Shown one piece after another: positions 8,577-16,661 of a DNA stretch of 50,857 bases (position 1 is the stretch's first letter; each line of letters begins with the position of its first letter). The notes below the pieces were generated by a model. That model searched no databases. It was given only the letters and a program-made list of their open reading frames with translations, and was not told the origin of the DNA. This DNA comes from Acidobacteria bacterium Ga0077553 (GTDB lineage Bacteria; Acidobacteriota; Terriglobia; Bryobacterales; Bryobacteraceae). Made by a program: the position numbers and the translations under genes. The stretch lies in assembly GCA_001464575.1 (NCBI GenBank), contig LNFE01000219.1, forward strand, positions 1-50,857. Reading direction: 5' to 3'.

Positions 8577-10091
8577 TCAGTTCCAATACGTCCGGTCCAG
8601 ACTGCGATACTGCACCGCCTCGGCCAGATGCTTGGCCGCAATCTGGTCCCGGCCATCAAGATCGGCGATGGTTCGCGCCACCTTCAGAATCCGGTCGTGC
8701 GCCCGCGCACTTAGCCCCATCCGCCGCACCGCCATTTCAAGCGTACGCTCCCCGGCCTCGTCCAGGCTGCAGTGCGTCCGCAGTTGCGCGCTGGGAATGT
8801 GCGCGTTGTAAAAGCCCCGCGCGTGTTGCCTTTCTCGGGCCGCGCCCACCCGTTGCCGGAAGTGTTCCGAACTCGTGGCGGCATCGGCCCCGCGCAGATC
8901 CTTATAGGGCACGGCCGGAACTTCAATATGCAGGTCGATCCGGTCGAGCATCGGGCCGCTGATCTTCGCCAAATAGCGTTGGATAATCCCCGGGGTGCAT
9001 CGGCATTCGCGCGTCGGGTCACCGTGGAATCCGCACGGACACGGATTCATCGCCGCCACCAGCATGAACCGGGCCGGAAACCGGGTGGAAGAGTTGGCCC
9101 GCGCAATCGTCACCGCCCCCTCCTCCATCGGTTGCCGCAACTGTTCCAACACATTCCGGGCGAACTCCGGGAACTCATCCAAAAACAGCACCCCATGGTG
9201 CGCCAGGCTGGCCTCTCCGGGGCGCGGCGTCCCGCTGCCGCCGCCGATCAATCCGGCGTCAGAAACCGTATGGTGCGGAGACCGGAACGGGCGCAACCGC
9301 AGCAACCCATGCCCCTTGGCCAACTGGCCCGCCACCGAGTGAATCTGTGTCGTCTCGAGCGACTCCGGAAAGGTCAACGGCGGCAAAATCCCGGCCAAGC
9401 GCTTCGCCAACATCGTTTTGCCCGAGCCCGGTGGCCCCACCAGCAGCACATTGTGCCCCCCGGCCGCGGCCACCTCCAGCGCCCGTTTCGCCGTCGCCTG
9501 CCCGCGCACATCCGAAAAATCGGGGTAGTCCGGCTGCAGCGACCCGTCGAGCGTCGACTGCACCGGATCAAACTTCAGCGGCTCGTTGACAATCCCCACC
9601 GCCTCGGCAATATGCTTCACCCCGTATACGTTCACCCCCTCCACCACGGCCGCCTCGGCGGCGTTCTCAAACGGCACAATGACATTTCGAACATTCCGCT
9701 GCCGCGCGCACACCGCAATCGAGAGCGCCCCGCGGATGGGCCGCACCGCGCCATCGAGCGAAAGTTCGCCGATCGACAAGTGCTGTTCGCTCTGGTGCAG
9801 CGTCCCCATGGCGCCCAGAATGCCCAAAGCCATCGGCAGGTCGAAGCCAGGGCCCTCTTTGCGGACATTGGCGGGAGCCAGATTGATCGTTACCGCCCGG
9901 GCCGGGTAGCCGAAACCAGAGTTCATCAGCGCCGACTTGATCCGCTCCCGGCTCTCGCGCACCGCCAGATCCGGCATGCCAACCGTGATGAAGTCGCGCG
10001 CCGAGCCCGAGTTATACAGGTCCACCTCGACGTCAATAAGGTGCGCGTCGATCCCGTAGACGGCGGCTGATCGGGTGCGAAAAAGGCCCAT
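8577..10091 (-). CDS. comM: YifB/ComM-family Mg-chelatase-like AAA+ ATPase
   Basis: 504 residues, full length for the family. The N-terminal Lon-protease-like fold (about 1-170; DLPMALGILGAMG, LSIGELSLDGAVRPIRGAL) precedes the Mg-chelatase AAA+ domain with Walker A GPPGSGKT at 219-226 and Walker B GVLFLDEFPEF. The ComM hallmark CPCGFHGDPTRECRC is present, as is the C-terminal domain (SARAHDRILKVARTIADLDG). In naturally competent bacteria ComM is a hexameric helicase that drives branch migration during integration of transformed DNA; the gene is widespread beyond known transformable species. It is the last of three minus-strand genes, 31 bp after the preceding stop. Confidence 0.95.
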   Translation of the reverse strand: MGLFRTRSAAVYGIDAHLIDVEVDLYNSGSARDFITVGMPDLAVRESRERIKSALMNSGFGYPARAVTINLAPANVRKEGPGFDLPMALGILGAMGTLHQSEQHLSIGELSLDGAVRPIRGALSIAVCARQRNVRNVIVPFENAAEAAVVEGVNVYGVKHIAEAVGIVNEPLKFDPVQSTLDGSLQPDYPDFSDVRGQATAKRALEVAAAGGHNVLLVGPPGSGKTMLAKRLAGILPPLTFPESLETTQIHSVAGQLAKGHGLLRLRPFRSPHHTVSDAGLIGGGSGTPRPGEASLAHHGVLFLDEFPEFARNVLEQLRQPMEEGAVTIARANSSTRFPARFMLVAAMNPCPCGFHGDPTRECRCTPGIIQRYLAKISGPMLDRIDLHIEVPAVPYKDLRGADAATSSEHFRQRVGAARERQHARGFYNAHIPSAQLRTHCSLDEAGERTLEMAVRRMGLSARAHDRILKVARTIADLDGRDQIAAKHLAEAVQYRSLDRTYWN

Positions 10092-10122
10092 GTAACAGGA
10101 GTGGGCCGCACCAGGATTTCTC

Positions 10123-10887
10123 TCACTCGACCGTAAAGGGATGATCAGAAGCGGTGCGGCCGCCGCTCACCCGGTCATGCAGCAGGAGCTGAATCCGGTA
10201 GGCGCCCGGCGCCAGATCCTTGCCCAGTTGCAGGCTGAGGACGCTCGGGAGATATCTGCGCGGATAGGCCGACTCCCCAGTCTGCTCCGCCGCCACCTCC
10301 TGCCGGAACAGGCTCACCCCAGCCGCGTTGAACGCCTCCAGGCCGTAGGCGATGTCGTATCGGTTCCCCTCGCCGCGCGCAAACCCGATGATCGAGAACT
10401 TCGCCCAGACCATGTCCCCTGGGCGGTAGGCTGGCGTCAGCACCGGTTGAGGAGCGTCCTCCTGCCGATAGAAACCGAAGTTGAGCGCGCTCAGCGAGGC
10501 ATCCGCTGCAATCACTGGCCCGGCCAGCGGAATCTCGGCCAGCCTGGCTGTCTTCGCACTTGCAACCTGGTCTTCCAACTCGATGGTGAGTTTGGACTGG
10601 CCCCGCACCAGACCCGACGGCAGCTCCATCTCGGCGCTGACCTTTGGCTTCCACTGCTTGTCCTCCGGGGCGAGGTCAGCCACCACCTCGCCGGTCGCCG
10701 GCTTCGCCAGGGGCAATCCCGCGTCATCCGTCAGGGTGACGGTGTAGCGCAGGCGGACGCGGGGATCGCTATCGTCGTCCGCTTTAACGGCCCGTGCCCC
10801 GGTCACCGTGAATCGCACGAAAACCGTCTCTCCGCTTGCAAACGGGCGAGCCACCGCTTCCCCGCCATCGGTGGCGCTCAACATCAC
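10123..10887 (-). CDS. Secreted beta-domain protein, cut from its signal peptide by an in-frame stop
   Basis: The open frame (254 residues) starts GTG-ATG directly after a TAA at 10888-10890. It contains two similar Ig-like/beta-sandwich domains (about 1-120 and 130-254), each with an opening PFASGETVFVRFTV or AYRPGDMVWAKFSI segment, and a PEDKQWKPK motif known from a family of acidobacterial secreted proteins. Reading the same frame upstream through the TAA gives AGLAID, then a perfect signal peptide starting at TTG 10992 (separate entry). Homologues as I recall them carry signal peptide and domain together, so the mature domain appears to have lost its export signal by a CAA-to-TAA-type change. 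A reinitiated, cytoplasmic product is possible but would lack its normal location. Function unknown. Confidence 0.6.
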   Translation of the reverse strand: MMLSATDGGEAVARPFASGETVFVRFTVTGARAVKADDDSDPRVRLRYTVTLTDDAGLPLAKPATGEVVADLAPEDKQWKPKVSAEMELPSGLVRGQSKLTIELEDQVASAKTARLAEIPLAGPVIAADASLSALNFGFYRQEDAPQPVLTPAYRPGDMVWAKFSIIGFARGEGNRYDIAYGLEAFNAAGVSLFRQEVAAEQTGESAYPRRYLPSVLSLQLGKDLAPGAYRIQLLLHDRVSGGRTASDHPFTVE

Positions 10888-10992
10888 TTAATCAATCGCC
10901 AGACCAGCCGGTGCTTGCGCGAAACTAGTTGCCGAGAGCAGGACCAGCCACACCGCCAGGCGTAATTTTGGCTGGAATCTCGATCTGGGCAA
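10888..10992 (-). CDS. Orphaned signal-peptide ORF (5' part of the interrupted secreted protein)
   Basis: 34 codons plus TAA: TTG start at 10992, with AAGGA five bases upstream. The product reads MPRSRFQPKLRLAVWLVLL, then SATSFAQAPAGLAID. That is a textbook signal peptide: basic n-region, hydrophobic h-region and AQA cleavage site. It is in the same frame as the following 254-residue ORF and separated from it only by the TAA at 10888-10890. It overlaps the last 68 bp of the upstream lipoprotein gene in another frame. I read both pieces as one gene disrupted by a nonsense mutation or sequencing error, though a true stand-alone leader cannot be excluded. Confidence 0.55.
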   Translation of the reverse strand: MPRSRFQPKLRLAVWLVLLSATSFAQAPAGLAID

Positions 10993-11446
10993 TCTGTTCC
11001 TTTTCCGGATCTCCGCCGCTTGAGACCTGCAATTTGTACGCGCCAACAGGGACATCAAATACAACATATCCTTGTTCCGTTCCCGACGGGGCCACCCGGC
11101 GCAGGATGCCCATCCATTGCGGAAAGCCTTGAATCTCCGTCACCTCCGGAATCTCGGTGCCATCGGCCGCAATCAGCCGGGTATGCGGCAGGGTGATCTC
11201 CTCGCCACTCCCGTTGGTCGCGGAGAGGAAAATCACCAAGTAGCGATTCTTAAGCGACTCTTTGGCCCCAGGCAGTTCCATCCGATAGTCCGCCGTCAGT
11301 CCGACGTACGTCACGGGCCCGGCCGTGGCTCGATCGCCCATGCGATAGACGTTCGCCTTCAGCGCAGCGGGATCGCCGCCGCAAGAGACGCAGGAAGCCA
11401 ACAGGGCCAAGGCAGATAAGATGGAGGGGTAGCGTAGGGCGGTCAT
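10925..11446 (-). CDS. Putative lipoprotein with Ig-like (DUF4352-like) domain
   Basis: 173 residues. The N-terminus is a lipoprotein signal with lipobox LLAS-C at residues 16-19 and a second cysteine three residues later. The mature part looks like an immunoglobulin-like DUF4352-type sandwich: MGDRATAGPVTYVGLTADYR, YLVIFLSATNGSGEEITLP, LIAADGTEIPEV and GYVVFDVPVGAYKLQVSSG follow that family's pattern of strands. DUF4352 assignment is by resemblance only. Probably anchored in a membrane facing the periplasm. It is first in a minus-strand trio with the interrupted secreted protein and comM, and 88 bp from the divergent methyltransferase. No clear Shine-Dalgarno precedes ATG 11446. Confidence 0.65.
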   Translation of the reverse strand: MTALRYPSILSALALLASCVSCGGDPAALKANVYRMGDRATAGPVTYVGLTADYRMELPGAKESLKNRYLVIFLSATNGSGEEITLPHTRLIAADGTEIPEVTEIQGFPQWMGILRRVAPSGTEQGYVVFDVPVGAYKLQVSSGGDPEKEQIAQIEIPAKITPGGVAGPALGN

Positions 11447-11534
11447 ACGTGCGGGTCAAGTAAAGCCGGGAAACAATTCAACGCACCAAATGGGTACGCG
11501 AAAGAATCACGACTGGAAGTAAGGATGTTTAATT

Positions 11535-12206
11535 ATGAGAGTACTTCAGCTAGGATTGCAATCGGCTGTTTTGATGGCCGGAGTAGGTGGACTGTTCGCG
11601 CAAGCGAAACACCCCGTTAGCGGCCGCGTCATTGCGCCCGTGATGAGCGCGGCGGGAGCCGATTGGCTGGAGCGCGGGGAGCGCGAAAGCGAAGAGAGTC
11701 CCTCGAAAGCGATCCGGGCCTTGGACATCAAACCCGGCATGACGGTGTGTGACTTGGGGGCCGGCAGTGGTTACTACACCGTGCGGATGTCGCGCTTGGT
11801 GGGGCCGTCCGGTAAGGTCTACGCCGTCGACATCCAACCCAAAATGCTTGACCTTCTCGCCAGACGGCTCAAGTCCGAAGGCATCAATAACGTCGTGCCC
11901 GTCCTCAGCTCCGAGGACGATCCCAAACTCCCGCCCAAGTCCCAGGACCTCATCCTGCTCGTCGACGTCTATCACGAGTTCGCCCGCCCGCAAATCATGC
12001 TGCAGCGCATGCGCGAGGCCCTCAAAGACGACGGGCGCCTGGTGCTCCTCGAGTTCCGCAAAGAGGATTCCTCCGTTCCCATCCGGCTGGAGCATAAGAT
12101 GAGTATTGCCGAAGTGAAGGCTGAACTGGAGCCGGAAGGATTTCGGATCGACAAGGTGCTGGACGTATTGCCTTGGCAGCATATCTTCATCTGTAAGAAA
12201 AAGTGA
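11535..12206 (+). CDS. Class I SAM-dependent methyltransferase with signal peptide
   Basis: 223 residues. Residues 1-24 look like a signal peptide (LQSAVLMAGVGGLFAQA). The remainder is a Rossmann methyltransferase: motif I DLGAGSG at 73-79, acidic end of strand 2 in YAVDIQPKML, motif IV region LILLVDVYHEF and post-motif GRLVLLEFRKED. It resembles the UbiE/Methyltransf_25 group. An exported SAM enzyme is odd because SAM is cytoplasmic; either export is real and the ligand differs, or the hydrophobic segment is an uncleaved membrane anchor. AAGGA lies 8 bp before the ATG. The next gene, a PL22-like lyase, begins 1 bp after its stop, so the two form a unit. Substrate unknown. Confidence 0.82.
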   Translation: MRVLQLGLQSAVLMAGVGGLFAQAKHPVSGRVIAPVMSAAGADWLERGERESEESPSKAIRALDIKPGMTVCDLGAGSGYYTVRMSRLVGPSGKVYAVDIQPKMLDLLARRLKSEGINNVVPVLSSEDDPKLPPKSQDLILLVDVYHEFARPQIMLQRMREALKDDGRLVLLEFRKEDSSVPIRLEHKMSIAEVKAELEPEGFRIDKVLDVLPWQHIFICKKK

Positions 12207-12207
12207 A

Positions 12208-13335
12208 ATGAACTGGACCAAAGGCCTCCGCCTGCCGGCGGAATACTCCCTCCACCACAACCGGGTTACGGGCGCCAAGGTGCATCAGCTTACCGCGCAC
12301 GAGTCCACCAACCACGCCACGTACTTCCTGCAGAGTTCCTTTACCCCGGACGGCGGGACGATGTTATTCATCTCCAATCGCAGCGGCTCCTGGCAACTGT
12401 TCGCCGTCACAGAGTTCCCTGGTGGCGACATCGTGCAGCTCACTGACGGGACGCCGATCCATCCCTTCTCCCCGGCCTTTCATCCGGCGGGCGACCGCGT
12501 GTTTTTCGTCCGCGGCAGCGGGATCTGGTGGCTCCGTTTAGACACTTTGGCTGAAGGGTGTGTGGTCGACTTCGGCGGCGGCTCCATGGGCGAATGCTCG
12601 TTCGATGCCTCCGGGGAATGGCTCGTCGCGGCGGTGAAAAAAGAGGCGCAGTCCGGTTTGGCGGTGGGGCGGGCAGACGGAACGGCGTGGCATGTCATCC
12701 CGTTCCCTCGGACGGTGATCCATCCGCAGTTTCACCCCTTGGAGCCGGAGTGGATCGAGTTCGCCGGCGACCCGGCGCCGCGCATGCATCGCGTGCGGCG
12801 CGACGGAACGGAGCTCGAGTGCCTCCATGTTCACGACAACCAGGAGTTTGTTGTCCACGAAACTTTCCTCGGTCAGACCGGTCAGGTCGTCTACACCGTC
12901 TGGCCCCGGGCGCTGCGGAGCATGGACTGGCGGACGCGGGAACACCGGACCATCGCTGAGTTCAACGCCTGGCACATTACTCCCAACCGGGCCGGGACAG
13001 CCGTGCTCTGCGATACGAATCACCCGGATGAGGGCATCTTTATTGTCGATGTCGCCACCGGGACGCGGCGATTGGTCTGCCTCTCGGAGTCGAGTAACGG
13101 CGGGTCGCAGTGGCGCACCAGCCAGTATGCGCTGGCCGAAGATTTTGCGGCGGCCCAAAGTGCCGCGAAAAGCGGCCGGGCCCTCAGCTGGATGGAAGTG
13201 GGGACCGACACGGTTTACGGTCCGCAGTGGACGCACCCCCATCCCTCTTACTCCCGCGACGAGCGGAGCGTCGTCTTCACCAGCGATCGGACGGGCCACG
13301 CGCAGGTTTACGTGGCCGAGATTCCGTTCGACTAG
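12208..13335 (+). CDS. Oligogalacturonate lyase-like beta-propeller (PL22 family)
   Basis: 375 residues, the size of PL22 oligogalacturonate lyases, and predicted to be a seven-bladed beta-propeller with no signal peptide. These enzymes cleave short pectin-derived oligogalacturonates in the cytoplasm using Mn2+. The N-terminus HHNRVTGAKVHQLT and the metal site Q340-x2-H343-P-H345 (GPQWTHPHPSYS) match the Gln/His/His metal ligands of the family, with further histidines upstream (FNAWHITPN). TolB/PD40-type blades such as SNRSGSWQLF and TSDRTGHAQVYVAE are evident. A TolB-like binding protein is the alternative. It starts 1 bp after the methyltransferase stop and its stop overlaps the convergent HDOD gene by 4 bp. 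Confidence 0.8.
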   Translation: MNWTKGLRLPAEYSLHHNRVTGAKVHQLTAHESTNHATYFLQSSFTPDGGTMLFISNRSGSWQLFAVTEFPGGDIVQLTDGTPIHPFSPAFHPAGDRVFFVRGSGIWWLRLDTLAEGCVVDFGGGSMGECSFDASGEWLVAAVKKEAQSGLAVGRADGTAWHVIPFPRTVIHPQFHPLEPEWIEFAGDPAPRMHRVRRDGTELECLHVHDNQEFVVHETFLGQTGQVVYTVWPRALRSMDWRTREHRTIAEFNAWHITPNRAGTAVLCDTNHPDEGIFIVDVATGTRRLVCLSESSNGGSQWRTSQYALAEDFAAAQSAAKSGRALSWMEVGTDTVYGPQWTHPHPSYSRDERSVVFTSDRTGHAQVYVAEIPFD

Positions 13336-14198
13336 AACCCGGACTTCATCGCCTCAAAGTCCTTGTGAAACGCCTCCAGCACCCGGTTCGTTTTTTCCCC
13401 CAGACCACACGCTTCGAGTAGCGGCGCCGGATCTTCCAATTCCCCATCCGGCGGAAACAGGCTGATGCCGAACTGGTTCACCGCGTGGTCGGCCAATTGG
13501 ATGGCCCGGCTCAACGACATCAATCCAGGCGCCGAGGAGTCCGCGTCCGGGTTGTGGTGATAACGCACCGCCGACCGCACCGGAATCGGCAGTTGCCATT
13601 TTTCAAGCACCGCCAGCGAAAGCTCCGGATGCGTAATGCCCAGCAGTTCGTGTTCGCACTCGAGCGAGGTACGGCCAGACGTTTTCTGCAGCTGGCAAAC
13701 CTCCGTGTACGCGTCCGGAATGCCCACGGCAAACATCAGTTTCCCCAAGTCGTGCATCAGCCCGGCGATGAAAGCTCCCTCGGCGTAGTCGATCGGCAGA
13801 TGCTGGGCGAGAAGATCAGCCAGCAGCGCGGTTGCAATGGCGTGTTGGTTGAAGCGCGAGTCCGACCAGCCTTTCGGCAACTTCAACTGCGTCAACATCC
13901 GGGCCACCTGCATCGCCAGCACGATATTGCGCAACTTCACCGTGCCGAGAATCGCGATCGCCTGCCGCACGCTGCTCACCGAAGCGGACCGGCCATAGGC
14001 GGCGGAATTGACGATGCGGAGCACATTGCCCGCCAGTACGGCGTCCTTTTCAATCCAGTCGGCCAGTTCCGTCAGCATGACATCCTCGCGCGCGAGCGTG
14101 GCCATCAGCTTGGCAAGAACCGGGTTGAAAGGGGGAAGTTGTCCAAGCGCCTGAAGCGCTTTTTCTCTGGCGGCGGAAGGGGTGAGGATGGCATTCAT
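13332..14198 (-). CDS. HDOD domain-containing protein
   Basis: 288 residues, a single HDOD domain (about 17-215). Family features are the N-terminal LGQLPPFNPVLAKLMATL, the VLRIVNSAAYGRSASVSSVRQAI block, the motif FIAGLMHDLGKLMFA, and HHNPDADSSAPGLMSLSRAIQLAD near the end. HDOD proteins are HD-related, usually lack proven phosphohydrolase activity and act in signalling, often with c-di-GMP, two-component or taxis systems. No receiver or output domain is fused here. It is monocistronic on the minus strand, 53 bp from the divergent ABC transporter, and its TAG overlaps the lyase stop by 4 bp. Confidence 0.9.
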   Translation of the reverse strand: MNAILTPSAAREKALQALGQLPPFNPVLAKLMATLAREDVMLTELADWIEKDAVLAGNVLRIVNSAAYGRSASVSSVRQAIAILGTVKLRNIVLAMQVARMLTQLKLPKGWSDSRFNQHAIATALLADLLAQHLPIDYAEGAFIAGLMHDLGKLMFAVGIPDAYTEVCQLQKTSGRTSLECEHELLGITHPELSLAVLEKWQLPIPVRSAVRYHHNPDADSSAPGLMSLSRAIQLADHAVNQFGISLFPPDGELEDPAPLLEACGLGEKTNRVLEAFHKDFEAMKSGF

Positions 14199-14251
14199 TG
14201 CGGCTTCGTCTCCTTCACCTTCTCGGCAGGCCCTCGAAAAGTCTTAAACTG

Positions 14252-15034
14252 ATGAGTGTGATTGAGCCTCCTCCGTTCGTTGAAGCGCCGGCGGTTGCCG
14301 TCCGGGATCTCCGGAAGGTCTACGGCACGAAGGCGGCGGTGGACGGCCTGACCTTATCGGTGCCCCGCGGCTGCTTTTTCGGCTTCCTGGGACCCAACGG
14401 GGCAGGGAAAACTACCACCATCAAAATGTTGATGGGCCTGGCCACGCCCACCTCGGGCGAAATCGAAATGTTGGGCCTGCGCATGCCGGACGACGCCCTG
14501 GCAATCAAGCGGCAGATCGGCTTGGTTCCCGACGACACCCTGCTGTTCGACCACCTCACGGGCCCCGAGTTCCTCGAGTTCATCGGCCGCCTCTACGGCC
14601 TCGAGCCGCGCCTGTCGCGCGAGCGCTCGCGGGAGCTGCTGGCGCTCTTCGAAATGGACGGCCACGATCAAAAGCTCATCGGCGAATACTCGAAAGGCAT
14701 GCGCAAGCGGGTGGCCATGGCCGCCGCCCTCATCCATTCCCCGCAACTGTTCCTGCTCGACGAGCCGTTTGAAGGGGTCGACGCCGTGGGCGCGCGCCTG
14801 ATGAAAGACATCCTGCTCGACCGCGTCCGCCGCGGCGCCACCATGTTCCTCACCTCCCATGTGCTCGAAGTCGTCGAACGTCTTTGCGATCGCGTCGCGA
14901 TTATTCACGACGGCAAACTCGTCATCGACGAACCGATGGCGCAGTTGCGCGCCGGCACCGAGACCCTCGAAGAAATTTTCGTACGTGTCGTCGGAGGCGC
15001 GCCCCGGGCCGCCGACGCGCTGGGGTGGCTCTAG
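14252..15034 (+). CDS. ABC transporter ATP-binding protein (ABC-2 type)
   Basis: 260 residues. Walker A GPNGAGKT is at 47-54, the Q-loop is in KRQIGLVPDD, the signature is the degenerate YSKGMRKR typical of ABC-2 exporters, Walker B is LFLLDEPFEGVD and the switch His is in FLTSHVLEVVE. It energises export by the permease encoded immediately downstream, which starts 1 bp after this TAG. I chose ATG 14252; an in-frame ATG at 14198 would overlap the divergent HDOD start and adds residues not typical of the family. No strong Shine-Dalgarno is visible. The transported substrate is not evident. Confidence 0.93.
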   Translation: MSVIEPPPFVEAPAVAVRDLRKVYGTKAAVDGLTLSVPRGCFFGFLGPNGAGKTTTIKMLMGLATPTSGEIEMLGLRMPDDALAIKRQIGLVPDDTLLFDHLTGPEFLEFIGRLYGLEPRLSRERSRELLALFEMDGHDQKLIGEYSKGMRKRVAMAAALIHSPQLFLLDEPFEGVDAVGARLMKDILLDRVRRGATMFLTSHVLEVVERLCDRVAIIHDGKLVIDEPMAQLRAGTETLEEIFVRVVGGAPRAADALGWL

Positions 15035-15035
15035 C

Positions 15036-16658
15036 GTGCTGACCCAGGCGCGGGCGATTCTCTGGGCGCAGTGGCAAACCCAGCGGAACTTCTTCCTGCG
15101 GTCGCACAAAGCTGGGGTCGTCTTCACGTGGCTCAGCGGCCTGCTTTGGTACGGGCTCTGGGTCGCCGGGGCCGCCGGGGCCGCGCTGCTGACGGGCGGC
15201 GGGGTCCGGCCTGAAATCCTCGAGCCGGCGCTCATCTCCGCGCTCTTCTTCGTCTTTTTCTTCTGGCAGTTGTTCCCGGTGATGCTGGCCTCAAGCGGCG
15301 CCTTCCTCGACGTCAAGCGCCTGCTCGTCTATCCTATTCCCCCGGGCCAGCTGTTCTTTCTCGAAGTGGCGTTGCGGCTCTCCACTGGCCTCGAAATGCT
15401 CCTGGTGCTGCTCGGCGCCTGCGCCGGACTCATCTGGAATCCCCAAGTACCCTGGTGGGCCCCGTTCCCGATGCTCGTCTTCGGCGCGTTCAATCTGTTC
15501 CTGGCCAGTGGCCTCAAGACGCTGCTCGACCGGATGCTCCAGCGCAAATGGGTCCGCGAGATCCTCGTCTTCTGTTTTCTCGGCATTCTCCTCGTACCGC
15601 AGCTCGTGGCCATCAAGGGAATCCCGGCGCCCGTCGTGGCGCAGATCAAGCAGGCCGCCGTGTTGACCTGGCTCTTCCCCTGGAAAGCCGTGGGGCATCT
15701 GTCGAGCGGACACTTCGCCTGGGGGCCGCTCGCGGTCCTCGTGGCGTGGACCGCCGGCGCCTACTGGTTTGCCCGTACGCAGTTCGCCCGCTCCATGCGC
15801 CTTGAAGAGTTCAGCGCCTTACCCGCCGGACAAGCGGCGCCGCGGCGGTCCAACGGCTGGCTCGAAAAGTTCTACCGCGCGCCCGCCCTGCTGTTCCCCG
15901 ATCCGCTGGCGGCCGTCATCGAAAAAGAGCTCCGCCTGCTCATCCGGGCGCCCCGCTTCCGGCTCGTTCTCCTCATGGCCTGCACCATGGGCCAACTCCT
16001 CTGGCTGCCCATCGGCATGCGCCGCGGCGCCGAAGAGGGCTTCGTCACTAGCAACTACCTCACCCTTTCGATGTCGTACGCCCTCCTCGTCCTCAGCGAC
16101 ATTCTCCTCTGGAACGTCTTCGGTATGGAGCGCGGCGCGGCGCAGGCCTGGTTCGTCACCCCGGTCAGCCTCCGCACCGTGCTGCGCGCCAAGAACCTGG
16201 TCGCTGCCTTCTTCCTGCTGTTCTGCCTGTTGATCATCTCCACCATCGTCATCGTGCTGCCGGTGCAGTTGACGCTGATCCAGTTCCTCGAGTCCGTCGG
16301 CGTACTCGGGGTCATGGCGCTGATGCTCATGGCCGTCGGCAACCTGGCCAGCGTCTACTACCCGCGCTCGGTGGACCCGGGCCAAACCTGGCGCAACACC
16401 TCCGGCGGCAAGGTGCAGGCCTTCATGCTCCTCGTCTACCCCGTCATCTCGATCCCCATTTCACTGGCCTATGTCGCCCGCTGGGCGCTCGATTCCGAGG
16501 TCGCCTTCTTCGGCGTCTTGGCGGTCGACCTGCTCATCGCCGCCACCGTGTACTGGGTCGCCACGGACTCCGCCATCGAAGCCTCCGTCGAGCAAAAAGA
16601 AGAAATGATCAGCACCCTCACCGCCTCGCAGCGGGAAGGGCCCATCTCCCTCACCTGA
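15036..16658 (+). CDS. ABC-2 type transporter permease
   Basis: 540 residues with GTG start at 15036, one base after the ATPase stop. It has about 12 hydrophobic segments in two halves: residues 30-60, 70-95, 115-170, 180-245, then 310-440 and 470-510 (examples FFVFFFWQLFPVMLASSGAF, LFCLLIISTIVIVLPVQLTL). The amphipathic linker near 250-300 is cytoplasmic. It resembles large ABC-2 permeases seen in Acidobacteriota beside YSKGM-type ATPases. It forms an exporter with the preceding ATPase, likely for lipid, polysaccharide or drug, but no substrate is indicated. The TGA is 3 bp from the convergent DUF1501 gene. Confidence 0.85.
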   Translation: MLTQARAILWAQWQTQRNFFLRSHKAGVVFTWLSGLLWYGLWVAGAAGAALLTGGGVRPEILEPALISALFFVFFFWQLFPVMLASSGAFLDVKRLLVYPIPPGQLFFLEVALRLSTGLEMLLVLLGACAGLIWNPQVPWWAPFPMLVFGAFNLFLASGLKTLLDRMLQRKWVREILVFCFLGILLVPQLVAIKGIPAPVVAQIKQAAVLTWLFPWKAVGHLSSGHFAWGPLAVLVAWTAGAYWFARTQFARSMRLEEFSALPAGQAAPRRSNGWLEKFYRAPALLFPDPLAAVIEKELRLLIRAPRFRLVLLMACTMGQLLWLPIGMRRGAEEGFVTSNYLTLSMSYALLVLSDILLWNVFGMERGAAQAWFVTPVSLRTVLRAKNLVAAFFLLFCLLIISTIVIVLPVQLTLIQFLESVGVLGVMALMLMAVGNLASVYYPRSVDPGQTWRNTSGGKVQAFMLLVYPVISIPISLAYVARWALDSEVAFFGVLAVDLLIAATVYWVATDSAIEASVEQKEEMISTLTASQREGPISLT

Positions 16659-16661
16659 CCC

